Assembly (NCBI RefSeq): GCF_014207845.1
Contig: NZ_JACHLC010000004.1
Coordinates: 214,330 to 278,329 of the forward strand
DNA length: 64,000 nucleotides
Reading direction: 5' to 3'
Source: Chryseobacterium shigense
GTDB lineage: Bacteria; Bacteroidota; Bacteroidia; Flavobacteriales; Weeksellaceae
Below are positions 6,938 to 15,035 of this stretch, piece by piece. Every line of letters starts with the position of its first letter. Positions within the stretch are counted from its first letter, which is position 1. The notes below the pieces were generated by a model. It did no database searches. It saw nothing but the letters and a program-made list of their open reading frames with translations, and was not told the origin of the DNA. Made by a program: the position numbers and the translations under genes.

Positions 6938-7465
6938 TTGAAAGCCCAGCCATTACCAATAGATCCGCTTACCACAGAAAGATTAATCCTTATTCCTTTC
7001 ACTATAAAAATTTGCAAAAACCTTCTGAATAATGATTTCAGCGATTTGCCTGTGTTAGGAATAAAAAAAGGAAAAGGCTGGCCGGATCAGGATGTGCTGG
7101 AAACCCTGCCTAAAATAATCGATAATCTTTCGCAAACAGGAGCACCAACCGGATTTGAATCCTGGATGATCATTAAAAAGGAAACTTCCGAAATAATTGG
7201 TGATGCCGGGTTTAAAGGACTTAATGCTGAGGAAAAAAACATTGATATCGGATATGGTATTATTAAGGAAGAAAGAAGAAAAGGCTATGCTGAAGAAGCT
7301 GTAACAGAGCTTATACGCTGGGCTTTTTCCACGGAGAAGATAAATGAAATTACGGCAAAATGTTTTTTGGAAAATATAAATTCCATCAACTTTCTGAAAA
7401 AATTAAACTTTACTGAAATAAAACAGGAGGATGGCATGATCCATTGGTCATTACAGAATAAATAA
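6938..7465 (+). CDS. GNAT-family N-acetyltransferase (RimJ/RimL-like), 175 aa
   Basis: Probable acetyl-CoA-dependent N-acetyltransferase. The N-terminal TERLILIPFT is the typical start of the Acetyltransf_3 group. The central ETSEIIGDAGFKGL and YGIIKEERRKGYAEEAVTELIRWAF form the acetyl-CoA binding motif A (R/Q-x-x-G-x-A, here RRKGYA). CFLENINSINFLKKLNF closes the fold. The start is a TTG (MKAQPLP); no ATG fits upstream. Substrate unknown. The stop overlaps the next ATG by one base (TAATG), indicating an operon. Confidence 0.85.
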   Translation: MKAQPLPIDPLTTERLILIPFTIKICKNLLNNDFSDLPVLGIKKGKGWPDQDVLETLPKIIDNLSQTGAPTGFESWMIIKKETSEIIGDAGFKGLNAEEKNIDIGYGIIKEERRKGYAEEAVTELIRWAFSTEKINEITAKCFLENINSINFLKKLNFTEIKQEDGMIHWSLQNK

Positions 7466-7998
7466 TGTCAAAAAAACTGATGAATTTTCTCCTTCGAAAT
7501 ATTTTCCCCGCATTCATTGCTATTGCTTTACTTTCCTGTGAAAGCGATAAAGAAAGGCTGTCCAAAATTGAAAAAGAATGCTTGGCTAAAACTAAAATTG
7601 ACGGTTTCAATGTTTCTTTCTTCGGATATTTTCCAAAAGATGCGGATTCTGTAAATATCAGGATCAAAAGAAGGAATCAAATCATTCAGAATTATCATGA
7701 TAAGATCCCTGATGCCATTTCAGATTCTTTGAGACATCAGAGAAACTATTTTGTAAAAAACGAAATTCTGTTAACGGATACTGTTTTTGTGAAAATCAAA
7801 AATGAACCCGCTAAAAAGATTTACGGATTCAGGTACCTTGTAAGAGCACATTATAGTATGATGAATAAAGATTGGGGCTGCGATTTCTATGAACTCACCA
7901 CAGACGGCAAAGTAAGTGAAGGCGCTTCCGTACATTTTACTGACAAAAGCTGGAAGATTCTTGAAAAAAAAGACTTCAAAAATTATTATAAAGATTAA
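7465..7998 (+). CDS. lipoprotein of unknown function, 177 aa
   Basis: A type II signal peptide with lipobox LLSC (Cys about residue 25) predicts lipid anchoring after export. The acidic residues after the Cys (CESDKE) fit surface or outer-membrane sorting in Bacteroidota, which is inference. The mature domain is a mixed alpha/beta protein with a WGCDFYELTTDGKV segment and a late SWKILEKKDFKNYY strand. Family not recognised. Translationally coupled to the GNAT gene by a 1-bp overlap. Confidence 0.78.
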   Translation: MSKKLMNFLLRNIFPAFIAIALLSCESDKERLSKIEKECLAKTKIDGFNVSFFGYFPKDADSVNIRIKRRNQIIQNYHDKIPDAISDSLRHQRNYFVKNEILLTDTVFVKIKNEPAKKIYGFRYLVRAHYSMMNKDWGCDFYELTTDGKVSEGASVHFTDKSWKILEKKDFKNYYKD

Positions 7999-8144
7999 TT
8001 ATATCTATATACCCACTCTATTCTGCATAAAAAATCTGCCTGAATATATTTTACAAATTAATCCACATACAAATATCCCCTATTCTATTTCTTTTTGTAA
8101 TTTAACGGACCGGAAAATTTTTCCATTACCAAATGTCACAAATT

Positions 8145-8906
8145 ATGAAAACCGACAGCTCTATAAAAATAAAGCTTTCTATGCTGCTGTGCTCCATATA
8201 TTTCCTGTTAGCCTCTTGTTCCGGGCCGGCTTCTGCATCAACAATCAAAGATATTTCCGATATAAAAGCCGAAATTGAAATCTACCAGAGCTTAACGGAC
8301 GAAAATGACAATTCCCTTTCTGTGGTTTTATATGATAAAAAAGGAAAAGAATTTGGCAGTGATTCCGTGAAAATAACCGTTAACGGCAAAGAAGCTGAAT
8401 ATAAAATTACGCAGCAGCTGTATTACAGTAAGAATTACAATTACCATGCTGAAAATATTCCCCCGAAGAATGACAGTTACGACCTTCAGATCCAATTATC
8501 CAATGGTAAAAAATTTTCCCTTTCCAACATCCCTTCCCTGAAGCTGAGCAGCTCCGGAAATATTATTTATAACCCGCAAGCCTCCCTGAACAGCAATTAT
8601 TCCATACAATGGTCCGGGCTTCAGGATGTTAACATACTGTATTTATCTAAAAGTGTCAAAATAGAAACTAAAGATAATGACAGTAATGTACAGACTTTTA
8701 TGGAACAGCCTGCTGATACAATAAAAATAGGCCCATCCGGAAATTATACCGTTAAAAAAGAAAACTTCTCCAAACCAGGAGAAACATTAAGCATCATGAG
8801 CTTTGAGTTCACAGCAGAGAAAACAGGCTCTCTCAATCCTCATCTGTTAAAAGGAAGCAGCAGTAAGATCAGAGGTTCTCATGAAGAAAGAATTACCTTC
8901 AAATAA
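8145..8906 (+). CDS. lipoprotein of unknown function, 253 aa
   Basis: The ATG at 8145 (MKTDSSIKIK) directly precedes the hydrophobic core and the lipobox LASC (FLLASCSG). An ATG at 8133 would add four residues and cannot be excluded. The mature protein is Ser/Asn/Lys-rich with beta-strand patterns (LSVVLYDKKGKEFGSDSVKI; YDLQIQLSNGKKFSLSNI) suggestive of one or two Ig-like folds. No enzyme motif and no recognised family. Single gene, followed 42 bp later by the propeller gene. Confidence 0.78.
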   Translation: MKTDSSIKIKLSMLLCSIYFLLASCSGPASASTIKDISDIKAEIEIYQSLTDENDNSLSVVLYDKKGKEFGSDSVKITVNGKEAEYKITQQLYYSKNYNYHAENIPPKNDSYDLQIQLSNGKKFSLSNIPSLKLSSSGNIIYNPQASLNSNYSIQWSGLQDVNILYLSKSVKIETKDNDSNVQTFMEQPADTIKIGPSGNYTVKKENFSKPGETLSIMSFEFTAEKTGSLNPHLLKGSSSKIRGSHEERITFK

Positions 8907-8948
8907 TCATAAACTTTTCTAAATATTAAACATTATTTACTCATTAAT

Positions 8949-10193
8949 ATGCAAAACACTACAATCCAGGAAGAATGGTTCTCAAAAGGAGAACAATATG
9001 CTACAGAAATTAATGAAATGGTTGAATTCGGTGAAAAAAACGGCTGGGAAAACTGGAAAGGCAAAGAGCCCGAAGATAAAAGAGCCAACCTTGCCCAGGA
9101 TATTTTCAAATTACTGAAAATGGCTAACCAAAACAACGATACGGAAAATTTCAGGGTCTTTTTCCCGCCAGCCCACACCCCTATTATCCCTTTATTGGAA
9201 GAGAAATCACAAAGTATCGAGCAGCTTCAGTTTATTTCCGGTCAGAAAATTGTCTTCGTTACCGGCACTTCTTATGAAAAGAGGCAGGCCTATCTTCTGG
9301 ATGATGATCAGATTACAAAACTTGATGAAAATATTCAGGCCATCGGAAAATCCAAGCAGGGAAACATCTTTGCCGTTGCTTCCAATGATAAAATTTCATT
9401 GCATAAAGGCTGGGACGGAGCCATCATCAATGAATTCCGGTTAAACCACACTGCAGATTTCGGTATTACAGAGCTTATTCCTTTCAATGACGGAAGCAAA
9501 GTTATCCTGATCACTTCATATGGCATCTACCTTATCTCCCGCGAAGAAGAAAAGCTCATCCATCCTGTTAATGAAGACAATGAAGAAGACTGGACCTCGG
9601 ATATTGATATGGAAAATGCGACAATTTCCAATGACAATAATTACATTGTAGTTGGTGACCAGAACTATGACCACAGAATTTTAGATGCTGAAGGAAATAC
9701 ATTGGGATCTGTCGGGGCGCAGTCTTCATATCCGCATTTCTGCCTGTTTTCAAAAGATGACAGCCAGTTAATCACCAATTCCTGCCATTTCTACAACGGT
9801 ATTACTATAGGAATCAATTCCGATCAGTATGTGGGAGCCGATATCGAAGCCTATACTGAAAGTGATGATTATACTGTAATCAATGAAGAAATGAGGGTAT
9901 ATACAGGTACAGCTACAAAAGATTATTATATCCTGGGTGATGCCTATGGCTATATCAAAGCTTTCGACAAAAACGGGAAAAGACTTTGGAGGCATTTCTT
10001 AGGTTCCACTATTTCCGGCATGACCCTCTCAGATGATGAGGAAACTTTATGGGTAGCTGCCCATTCCGGTATTCTCCATAAGTTAAAACTAAAGAAAGGC
10101 CACAGAGATACCCATACCATAGGCAACGGAAACCATTATGAAGAATTCAGGCTGCTGATCTGGAAAGATGAGCCCCAGATATGGAAATGGTAA
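8949..10193 (+). CDS. cytoplasmic beta-propeller-like (WD40/PQQ-type) protein, 414 aa
   Basis: No signal peptide. After a helical N-terminal region (residues 1-75), the sequence shows repeated four-strand units with Asp/Gly turns, such as KIVFVTGTSYEKRQAYLLDD, GNIFAVASNDKISLHKGWDG, VGDQNYDHRILDAEGNTLGS and GDAYGYIKAFDKNGKRLWRH. The last resembles a PQQ/WD-type blade ending in W/F-R. About six or seven blades fit. The function is probably protein binding; no catalytic residues are identifiable. It ends in a rho-independent terminator. Confidence 0.75.
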   Translation: MQNTTIQEEWFSKGEQYATEINEMVEFGEKNGWENWKGKEPEDKRANLAQDIFKLLKMANQNNDTENFRVFFPPAHTPIIPLLEEKSQSIEQLQFISGQKIVFVTGTSYEKRQAYLLDDDQITKLDENIQAIGKSKQGNIFAVASNDKISLHKGWDGAIINEFRLNHTADFGITELIPFNDGSKVILITSYGIYLISREEEKLIHPVNEDNEEDWTSDIDMENATISNDNNYIVVGDQNYDHRILDAEGNTLGSVGAQSSYPHFCLFSKDDSQLITNSCHFYNGITIGINSDQYVGADIEAYTESDDYTVINEEMRVYTGTATKDYYILGDAYGYIKAFDKNGKRLWRHFLGSTISGMTLSDDEETLWVAAHSGILHKLKLKKGHRDTHTIGNGNHYEEFRLLIWKDEPQIWKW

Positions 10194-10205
10194 ATCTTAT
10201 TATAC

Positions 10206-10232
10206 AAAACGTTCTGTCTTCAGGGCGTTTTT
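10206..10232 (+). terminator. rho-independent terminator
   Basis: AAAACGTTCTG (10206-10216) pairs with CAGGGCGTTTT (10221-10231), using two U-G wobbles, around a TCTT loop and followed by Ts. It ends the beta-propeller transcript. Confidence 0.65.
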
Positions 10233-10272
10233 CTGTATTTTTACACATACCCAACCATACAACTGTAATCAT

Positions 10273-10821
10273 ATGAGAAAAATAATCCTGGACCTGGCTG
10301 TTACTTTAGACGGGTTCATTGAAGGGCTTAATGGCGAAACAGACTGGTGCATCATGGATGATGATATGAACCTTGACAGGTTTCTGGACAGTATTGATAC
10401 TATTTTTTACGGCAGGGTAAGTTATGATGCCTGGGGAACCTACCACCCGGAAGAAAATGCTGCTCCCGAAGAAAAGGAATTCTGGAAAACCATTCATTCT
10501 AAAAATAAATATGTTTTTTCAGAACAGGAAAGAGAAGATCCGGCAGCTGTCTTTATCAACTCTGATATTACTGAAAAAGTAGCGGACATCAGAACTCAAC
10601 CGGGAAAAGATATCTGGCTTTACGGCGGTGCCGGTCTTATTAAAACCTTTATTAATCTAGACCTTATTGATATTTACAGGATTTCGGTTCATCCGGTTGC
10701 TTTGGGAAGCGGCAAACCTTTGTTTGAAAATCTGAAAGAAAGGCTTGAACTCAGTCTCATTACAACCAATACCTTCCGGTCCGGTGTGGTACAGCTTATC
10801 TACGAACCCAAAAACAAATAA
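10273..10821 (+). CDS. dihydrofolate reductase-like (RibD C-terminal fold) protein, 182 aa
   Basis: A member of the RibD_C/YyaP-YwjB group, related in fold to DHFR and expected to bind NADPH. The N-terminus MRKIILDLAVTLDGFIEG is the family signature, and DIWLYGGAGLIKTFINLDLIDIYRI is the conserved cofactor-binding stretch. The ATG at 10273 is chosen because the longer frame runs back across the upstream terminator. True physiological substrate unknown. Same strand as the next two genes and closely spaced (24 and 17 bp), so the three probably form an operon. Confidence 0.88.
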   Translation: MRKIILDLAVTLDGFIEGLNGETDWCIMDDDMNLDRFLDSIDTIFYGRVSYDAWGTYHPEENAAPEEKEFWKTIHSKNKYVFSEQEREDPAAVFINSDITEKVADIRTQPGKDIWLYGGAGLIKTFINLDLIDIYRISVHPVALGSGKPLFENLKERLELSLITTNTFRSGVVQLIYEPKNK

Positions 10822-10845
10822 ACCACTTACAGAAATATATTAATT

Positions 10846-11625
10846 ATGGAAAAATATGCAAAGTCTTCGGACGGACAGAACATTCATTATAAAGAAAGCG
10901 GGCACGGGAATCCTTCTATTCTTTTTGTACACGGATGGCTCGGCAACGGGGAATGGTGGAGCAGCCAGCAGGAATATTTCAAAGAAAAATATCACATTGT
11001 ACAAATGGATCTTGCCGGACATGGAAAATCCGGCACTTCAAGAAAGGAATGGACAAGTGAGCTGTATGCAGATGATATTCAAGCAGTAGCAAACCAGATA
11101 GATTCGCGGGAAATTATTCTTGTCGGACATTCTATGTCAGGAGCCTATGTTCTTGAAGCTGCTTTAAAAACACCTGATGTAAAGGCACTTATCCTGATAG
11201 ACACGGTTAAAAATCTCGATGAAGCTTTTACGGAAGAACAGGCCGAACAGATTTTGTTTGTTCATTACCGCAATGATTTTAAAAACGCAGTTGAAAATAT
11301 TCTTCCCCAATATCTTTTTACAGGAAAAACACCATCTGATGTAAAACAGAAATTACAGGACGAATTTCTCCAAAATACATCAGAAAAAGCCATTGATCTG
11401 CTCAGGCCTCTATATAAAAAGGATTTCAGGGAAACTGCCGCAAAAGTTAAGATACCTGTAAGAGCAATCAGTTCGGATAATTTCCCTACGAACATTGAAA
11501 ATAACAGAAAGTATTTAAAAGATTACAACTCTATTGAAATCGCCGGAACAGGGCATTACCCTATGCTGGAAAATCCGGAAGAATTCAACCGGATACTTGA
11601 TGATATTCTTAAAGAGTTAAGTTAA
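10846..11625 (+). CDS. alpha/beta-fold hydrolase, 259 aa
   Basis: Cytosolic alpha/beta hydrolase (Abhydrolase_1/6). The oxyanion loop is FVHGWLGNG (about residues 27-35). The nucleophile elbow is GHSMSG (Ser about 96). The late histidine is in [14 protein letters not shown] (about residue 236). An acidic residue in the SSDNFPT region may complete the triad. Substrate unknown. Middle gene of a likely three-gene operon. Confidence 0.9.
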   Translation: MEKYAKSSDGQNIHYKESGHGNPSILFVHGWLGNGEWWSSQQEYFKEKYHIVQMDLAGHGKSGTSRKEWTSELYADDIQAVANQIDSREIILVGHSMSGAYVLEAALKTPDVKALILIDTVKNLDEAFTEEQAEQILFVHYRNDFKNAVENILPQYLFTGKTPSDVKQKLQDEFLQNTSEKAIDLLRPLYKKDFRETAAKVKIPVRAISSDNFPTNIENNRKYLKDYNSIEIAGTGHYPMLENPEEFNRILDDILKELS

Positions 11626-11642
11626 TCGACAATAAAAAAGTC

Positions 11643-11996
11643 ATGCAGAACACAAGAATCTATACTATGGCTTTTGCCAGCGTTTATCCTCATTATATTC
11701 AAAAAGCAGAAAAGAAAGGACGTACAAAATTTGAAGTTCATGAAATTATATTCTGGCTAACCGGATATAATGAAAAAAGCCTTCAGGAAATCTTAGAGAA
11801 CAGAACAGATTTCCAGACATTTTTTGAACAGGCTCCACGGATCAATCCTAATGTTTCCTTAATCAAAGGGGTTATTTGCGGATACCGTGTGGAAGATATT
11901 GAAGATGAACTTATGAGAAATGTCCGGTATCTGGATAAACTTATCGATGAGCTGGCAAAGGGTAAAAAGATGGAAAAGATATTGAGAGAAGAATAA
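11643..11996 (+). CDS. DUF2200 family protein, 117 aa
   Basis: Full-length match to the DUF2200 family by its characteristic blocks [35 protein letters not shown] and [34 protein letters not shown]. Soluble, mostly helical. No function has been assigned to the family, to my knowledge. Last gene before a bidirectional terminator. Confidence 0.9.
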   Translation: MQNTRIYTMAFASVYPHYIQKAEKKGRTKFEVHEIIFWLTGYNEKSLQEILENRTDFQTFFEQAPRINPNVSLIKGVICGYRVEDIEDELMRNVRYLDKLIDELAKGKKMEKILREE

Positions 11997-12025
11997 ATCC
12001 CCAAAAAACATCGTATGTATAAAAT

Positions 12026-12057
12026 ATAAAAACCCGCCCTTTACAAGCGGTTTTTAT
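12026..12057. terminator. bidirectional terminator between convergent genes
   Basis: ATAAAAACC and CGC on the left pair with GCGGTTTTTAT (12047-12057), with one extra C on the left arm. A and T runs on either side allow termination both ways, between DUF2200 and the minus-strand MBL gene. Confidence 0.75.
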
Positions 12058-12074
12058 ATTTATCAAACTAAATT

Positions 12075-12974
12075 TTACCTGGTCTGGCCAAGATACCTTT
12101 CTATCGAAAAGTCAACTGCTTTTTTGCCATTTCCCAGGATATATGTTCCAAAAGCTCCAAATACAGCATCATACTTCAATGGATCTAAAGACTCTTTAGC
12201 ATACTGAATTGCTTCCGGCGGCAAAGGAATATAATTGGGGTAACTGTACATAAAGGTAACTGTTTTCCGGTCCGAGCATACCAACGGCATATCCCCCGTA
12301 AGAAGCTGTCCGCCATGATCCGGATTATACAAAACCGTAGCGCCGTCAAAATGCCCCGCACAGAGCACCAGTTTCATTCCGTCCCAAAGATCTTTTTCTC
12401 TGCCTTTCCAAAACTGAATGGCATCTCCTTTACGCTGTACCCATTTTTCATCCGAATGATGAATATAGATTGGTACGTCACCAAAAGCCTTACTCCACTC
12501 CAGCATAGTTGAATAGTAATGGGGATGAGATATGGCAATCGCTTTTATACCTCCCAGTTTTTTCATAATATCAACAGTTGTAGCATCCAGATTGGTAATG
12601 CAGTCCCACAATATATTCCCATTTGGAGTAATCACAAGATGTGCATGCTGCCCAATTCCAAAACGCGGACTCGTATAGATTGCATAGATATTAGGAGCTA
12701 CTTTTTCAATAATATTTTTATGCGTTTTATTAACAGCATCCAACGTAGTCCATTGTTGGCCATCTGCATTAACATACTGTCTTGAATCTTCGCAAACCGG
12801 GCAATGTTCCTGTGTTGAAGATTCATATTGAACACCACAGGTTGCACAAATAGGATGTTTCGTATTCATTTCCTTATTTTTGTATAATGAAGCTGTGATG
12901 GATCCGGGAATTGTAAGGGCTAAAGCTGCATACGCATTTTGTTTGATCCACTTTCTTCGGTTAATTTTTGCCAT
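12075..12974 (-). CDS. MBL-fold protein with N-terminal zinc ribbon and export signal, 299 aa
   Basis: The N-terminus (INRRKWIKQNAYAALALTIPG) resembles a twin-arginine signal. A four-cysteine ribbon follows: C43-A-T-C46 and C58-P-V-C61. The remainder has the metallo-beta-lactamase fold: HLVITPNGNILWDC, then SHPHYYS where HxHxDH is expected, then a GHFDGATVLY third-histidine region and LLTGDMP. The Asp and last His of the first motif are replaced by Tyr and Ser, so the metal site may be mononuclear or altered. It is divergent from an AraC regulator 82 bp away, its likely controller. Substrate unknown. Confidence 0.82.
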   Translation of the reverse strand: MAKINRRKWIKQNAYAALALTIPGSITASLYKNKEMNTKHPICATCGVQYESSTQEHCPVCEDSRQYVNADGQQWTTLDAVNKTHKNIIEKVAPNIYAIYTSPRFGIGQHAHLVITPNGNILWDCITNLDATTVDIMKKLGGIKAIAISHPHYYSTMLEWSKAFGDVPIYIHHSDEKWVQRKGDAIQFWKGREKDLWDGMKLVLCAGHFDGATVLYNPDHGGQLLTGDMPLVCSDRKTVTFMYSYPNYIPLPPEAIQYAKESLDPLKYDAVFGAFGTYILGNGKKAVDFSIERYLGQTR

Positions 12975-13055
12975 TGTTCTTATTTTTATGTAAAATTATA
13001 CAGGAAATAAGCCTGAGAAAATGGATAAATTGTATCATCTATTGTACATTTTGAC

Positions 13056-13946
13056 ATGAAATCAAAAATCCCGACTCACCCGTTAAATAAAAGTTTTTCA
13101 AAATTTGAAGGACAGGAAAGGAATATCATTATTGCCGATTTTGATGACCGATCCAAAATTTTTGACCGGCAGTACCCTCATCGGCATACGTATTACGAAA
13201 TATTCCTTCTGCAAGACAGTACAGGAGTGCATCATATTGATTTCGAAGTTTATCCTTTTTCCGGGCCCGTTATATTCCTTACAGCCCCGGAACAGGTTCA
13301 TCAGCTGATAAGAGAAAAAGGAGGACACGGTTTTGCAATACAGTTTGAAGATGATTTCTTTGATAATGATAACGGAACAGATTCTAAGCTGTATTCTTAT
13401 TTCCTGTTTGATCATTTTAAGAACCATCCGGTAATTCCTCTAACTGTTGCTGAGTGGGATAAGCTAAAAACCCTTGTAGACATGTCTTTACAGGAATATA
13501 AAAATAATGTGAGCGGCACTTCTTCCCTGATCTCTGCTTATGTAAAAATTATCTTAATGGAAATTCTCCGTATCCGGAAACAGCATTTTCAGGAACAGGA
13601 AATTCAGACTGATATACAGCATCAGCACCTTCTTGATTTTAAACGTTTATTGAATGAACAGTACACTACCCATCACGAGGTACAGGATTATGCTGAACAG
13701 CTCAGGATCACTCCGCGGAAGCTAAACAGTCTGGTAAAAGAGTTTCTGGATAAATCTGCCTCTCAGGTTATTAAAGAGCGTCTTTTATTGGAAGCTAAAC
13801 GTCTTCTTGCAATCAATAAACTAAACACTAAAGAAATCGGATACGAGCTGGGATTTGAGGATCCTGCTTATTTTTCAAGATTCTTTAAACAGGGCACAGG
13901 TATCACTGCTGCAGAATTCAAAAAATCACTTGAGAAAACAGACTGA
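13056..13946 (+). CDS. AraC-family transcriptional regulator, 296 aa
   Basis: An N-terminal cupin-type sensor (about residues 30-110; PHRHTYYEIFLLQDSTGVHHIDFE and LTAPEQVHQLI) is followed by a C-terminal double HTH (about residues 195-292). The latter includes YAEQLRITPRKLNSLVKEFLDKSASQ and the signature EIGYELGFEDPAYFSRFFKQGTGITAAEF. It is probably an activator responding to a small ligand. It is divergent from the MBL-fold gene, which it likely regulates; no other target is evident nearby. Confidence 0.92.
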   Translation: MKSKIPTHPLNKSFSKFEGQERNIIIADFDDRSKIFDRQYPHRHTYYEIFLLQDSTGVHHIDFEVYPFSGPVIFLTAPEQVHQLIREKGGHGFAIQFEDDFFDNDNGTDSKLYSYFLFDHFKNHPVIPLTVAEWDKLKTLVDMSLQEYKNNVSGTSSLISAYVKIILMEILRIRKQHFQEQEIQTDIQHQHLLDFKRLLNEQYTTHHEVQDYAEQLRITPRKLNSLVKEFLDKSASQVIKERLLLEAKRLLAINKLNTKEIGYELGFEDPAYFSRFFKQGTGITAAEFKKSLEKTD

Positions 13947-14104
13947 TACAGCCTGTAATCTTAAACTTCTTATTTATTCATAAATACCATCAGAAAAATT
14001 TTCTTCAATTCAAAAAACTTCCCGAAATTAGCAGTCTGTGCGTTAAAATATAATGAATGAAATAAAATTTTAAATCAGAACATACAGTAAAACTTAGTAT
14101 AAGT

Positions 14105-14225
14105 TTTCTTCGGGGCAGGGTGAAATTCCCTACCGGCGGTTACAGTCCGCGACTCCTTTCTTCTGAAGGGACTGATTTGGTGAAATTCCAAAACCGACAG
14201 TTAAAGTCTGGATGGGAGAAGAAAA
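14105..14225 (+). promoter_or_regulatory. FMN riboswitch (RFN element)
   Basis: The canonical RFN core is present: CGGGGCAGGGTGAAATTCCC, then TACCGGCGGTTACAGTCCGCGA, then GGTGAAATTCCAAAACCGACAG, then the closing GTCTGGATGGGAGAAG. The basal stem TTTTCTTC/GAAGAAAA pairs the two ends. A small hairpin GTAAGA/TCTTAC follows at 14237-14250. The riboswitch lies 93 bp before ribB, so FMN is expected to repress ribB. No strong intrinsic terminator is obvious between them, so control may be translational or by a weaker attenuator. Confidence 0.96.
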
Positions 14226-14317
14226 TGAAACGGTCAGTAAGATTTCTTACGGACTTATTGTGCCGTATTTCATTTCCATGTACCGAAGACTATTTTAACT
14301 TTTAAAAGTAAAATAAC

Positions 14318-14962
14318 ATGGAAAAATTATTAGAACAATTTGGAGCAACCTCCAAAGAACGTGTAGAAAATGCACTTCTTACACTACAACAGGGAAAAGG
14401 AATTCTTTTAGTAGATGATGAAAACCGCGAAAATGAGGGCGATATCATCTTTCCCGCATCCACTATTACAGAAAAAGACATGGCACTTCTGATCCGCGAA
14501 TGCAGCGGAATTGTTTGTCTGTGCATTTCAGAGGAGAAAAGCAGGCACCTCAACCTTCGTCCGATGGTGGAAAACAACAACTCTAAAAACCAGACAGCAT
14601 TCACCATTTCTATTGAAGCCAAAGAGGGCGTTGAATCCGGTGTTTCAGCTAAAGATCGTGTAACAACAATCAGAACAGCTGTAGCGGAAAATGCAGAAGC
14701 CGGTCATATTGCAAGTCCGGGACATGTTTTTCCTTTGATCGCCAAAAAAGGCGGTGTTTTCGAAAGGCGCGGGCATACGGAAGGCAGTGTGGATCTGGTG
14801 AAAATGGCCAACCTGGGTGATGATGCCGTACTTTGCGAACTTACAAACGAAGACGGCTCTATGGCAAGACTTCCGGAAATCGTGGACTTCGCGTCCAGAA
14901 AAGGAATGAGCGTGGTAACTATTGAAGATATTCATGCATACCGCAAAATAATGAGCAACTAA
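14318..14962 (+). CDS. ribB: 3,4-dihydroxy-2-butanone 4-phosphate synthase, 214 aa
   Basis: Converts ribulose 5-phosphate to 3,4-dihydroxy-2-butanone 4-phosphate and formate in riboflavin synthesis. The acidic metal/substrate loop [15 protein letters not shown] (about residues 32-46) and the C-terminal block [33 protein letters not shown] (two parts) are diagnostic. The length fits a stand-alone RibB; no GTP cyclohydrolase II domain follows, unlike the common RibBA fusion. Controlled by the FMN riboswitch directly upstream. A strong terminator follows. Confidence 0.97.
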   Translation: MEKLLEQFGATSKERVENALLTLQQGKGILLVDDENRENEGDIIFPASTITEKDMALLIRECSGIVCLCISEEKSRHLNLRPMVENNNSKNQTAFTISIEAKEGVESGVSAKDRVTTIRTAVAENAEAGHIASPGHVFPLIAKKGGVFERRGHTEGSVDLVKMANLGDDAVLCELTNEDGSMARLPEIVDFASRKGMSVVTIEDIHAYRKIMSN

Positions 14963-14984
14963 AAATGATATATAACGCACAGAA

Positions 14985-15016
14985 CCGCAGCCCGATTTCA
15001 TCGGGCGGCGGCTTTA
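14985..15016 (+). terminator. rho-independent terminator after ribB
   Basis: CCGC (14985-14988) and GCCCGA (14990-14995) pair with TCGGGC (15001-15006) and GCGG (15008-15011), followed by CTTTATT. It separates ribB from the convergent receptor gene. Confidence 0.8.
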
Positions 15017-15035
15017 TTAAACATTCATTAAAAAA

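Noticed and set aside
14120..14305. Short ORF across the FMN riboswitch
   Set aside because: It lies wholly in the RFN element and has no coding character.
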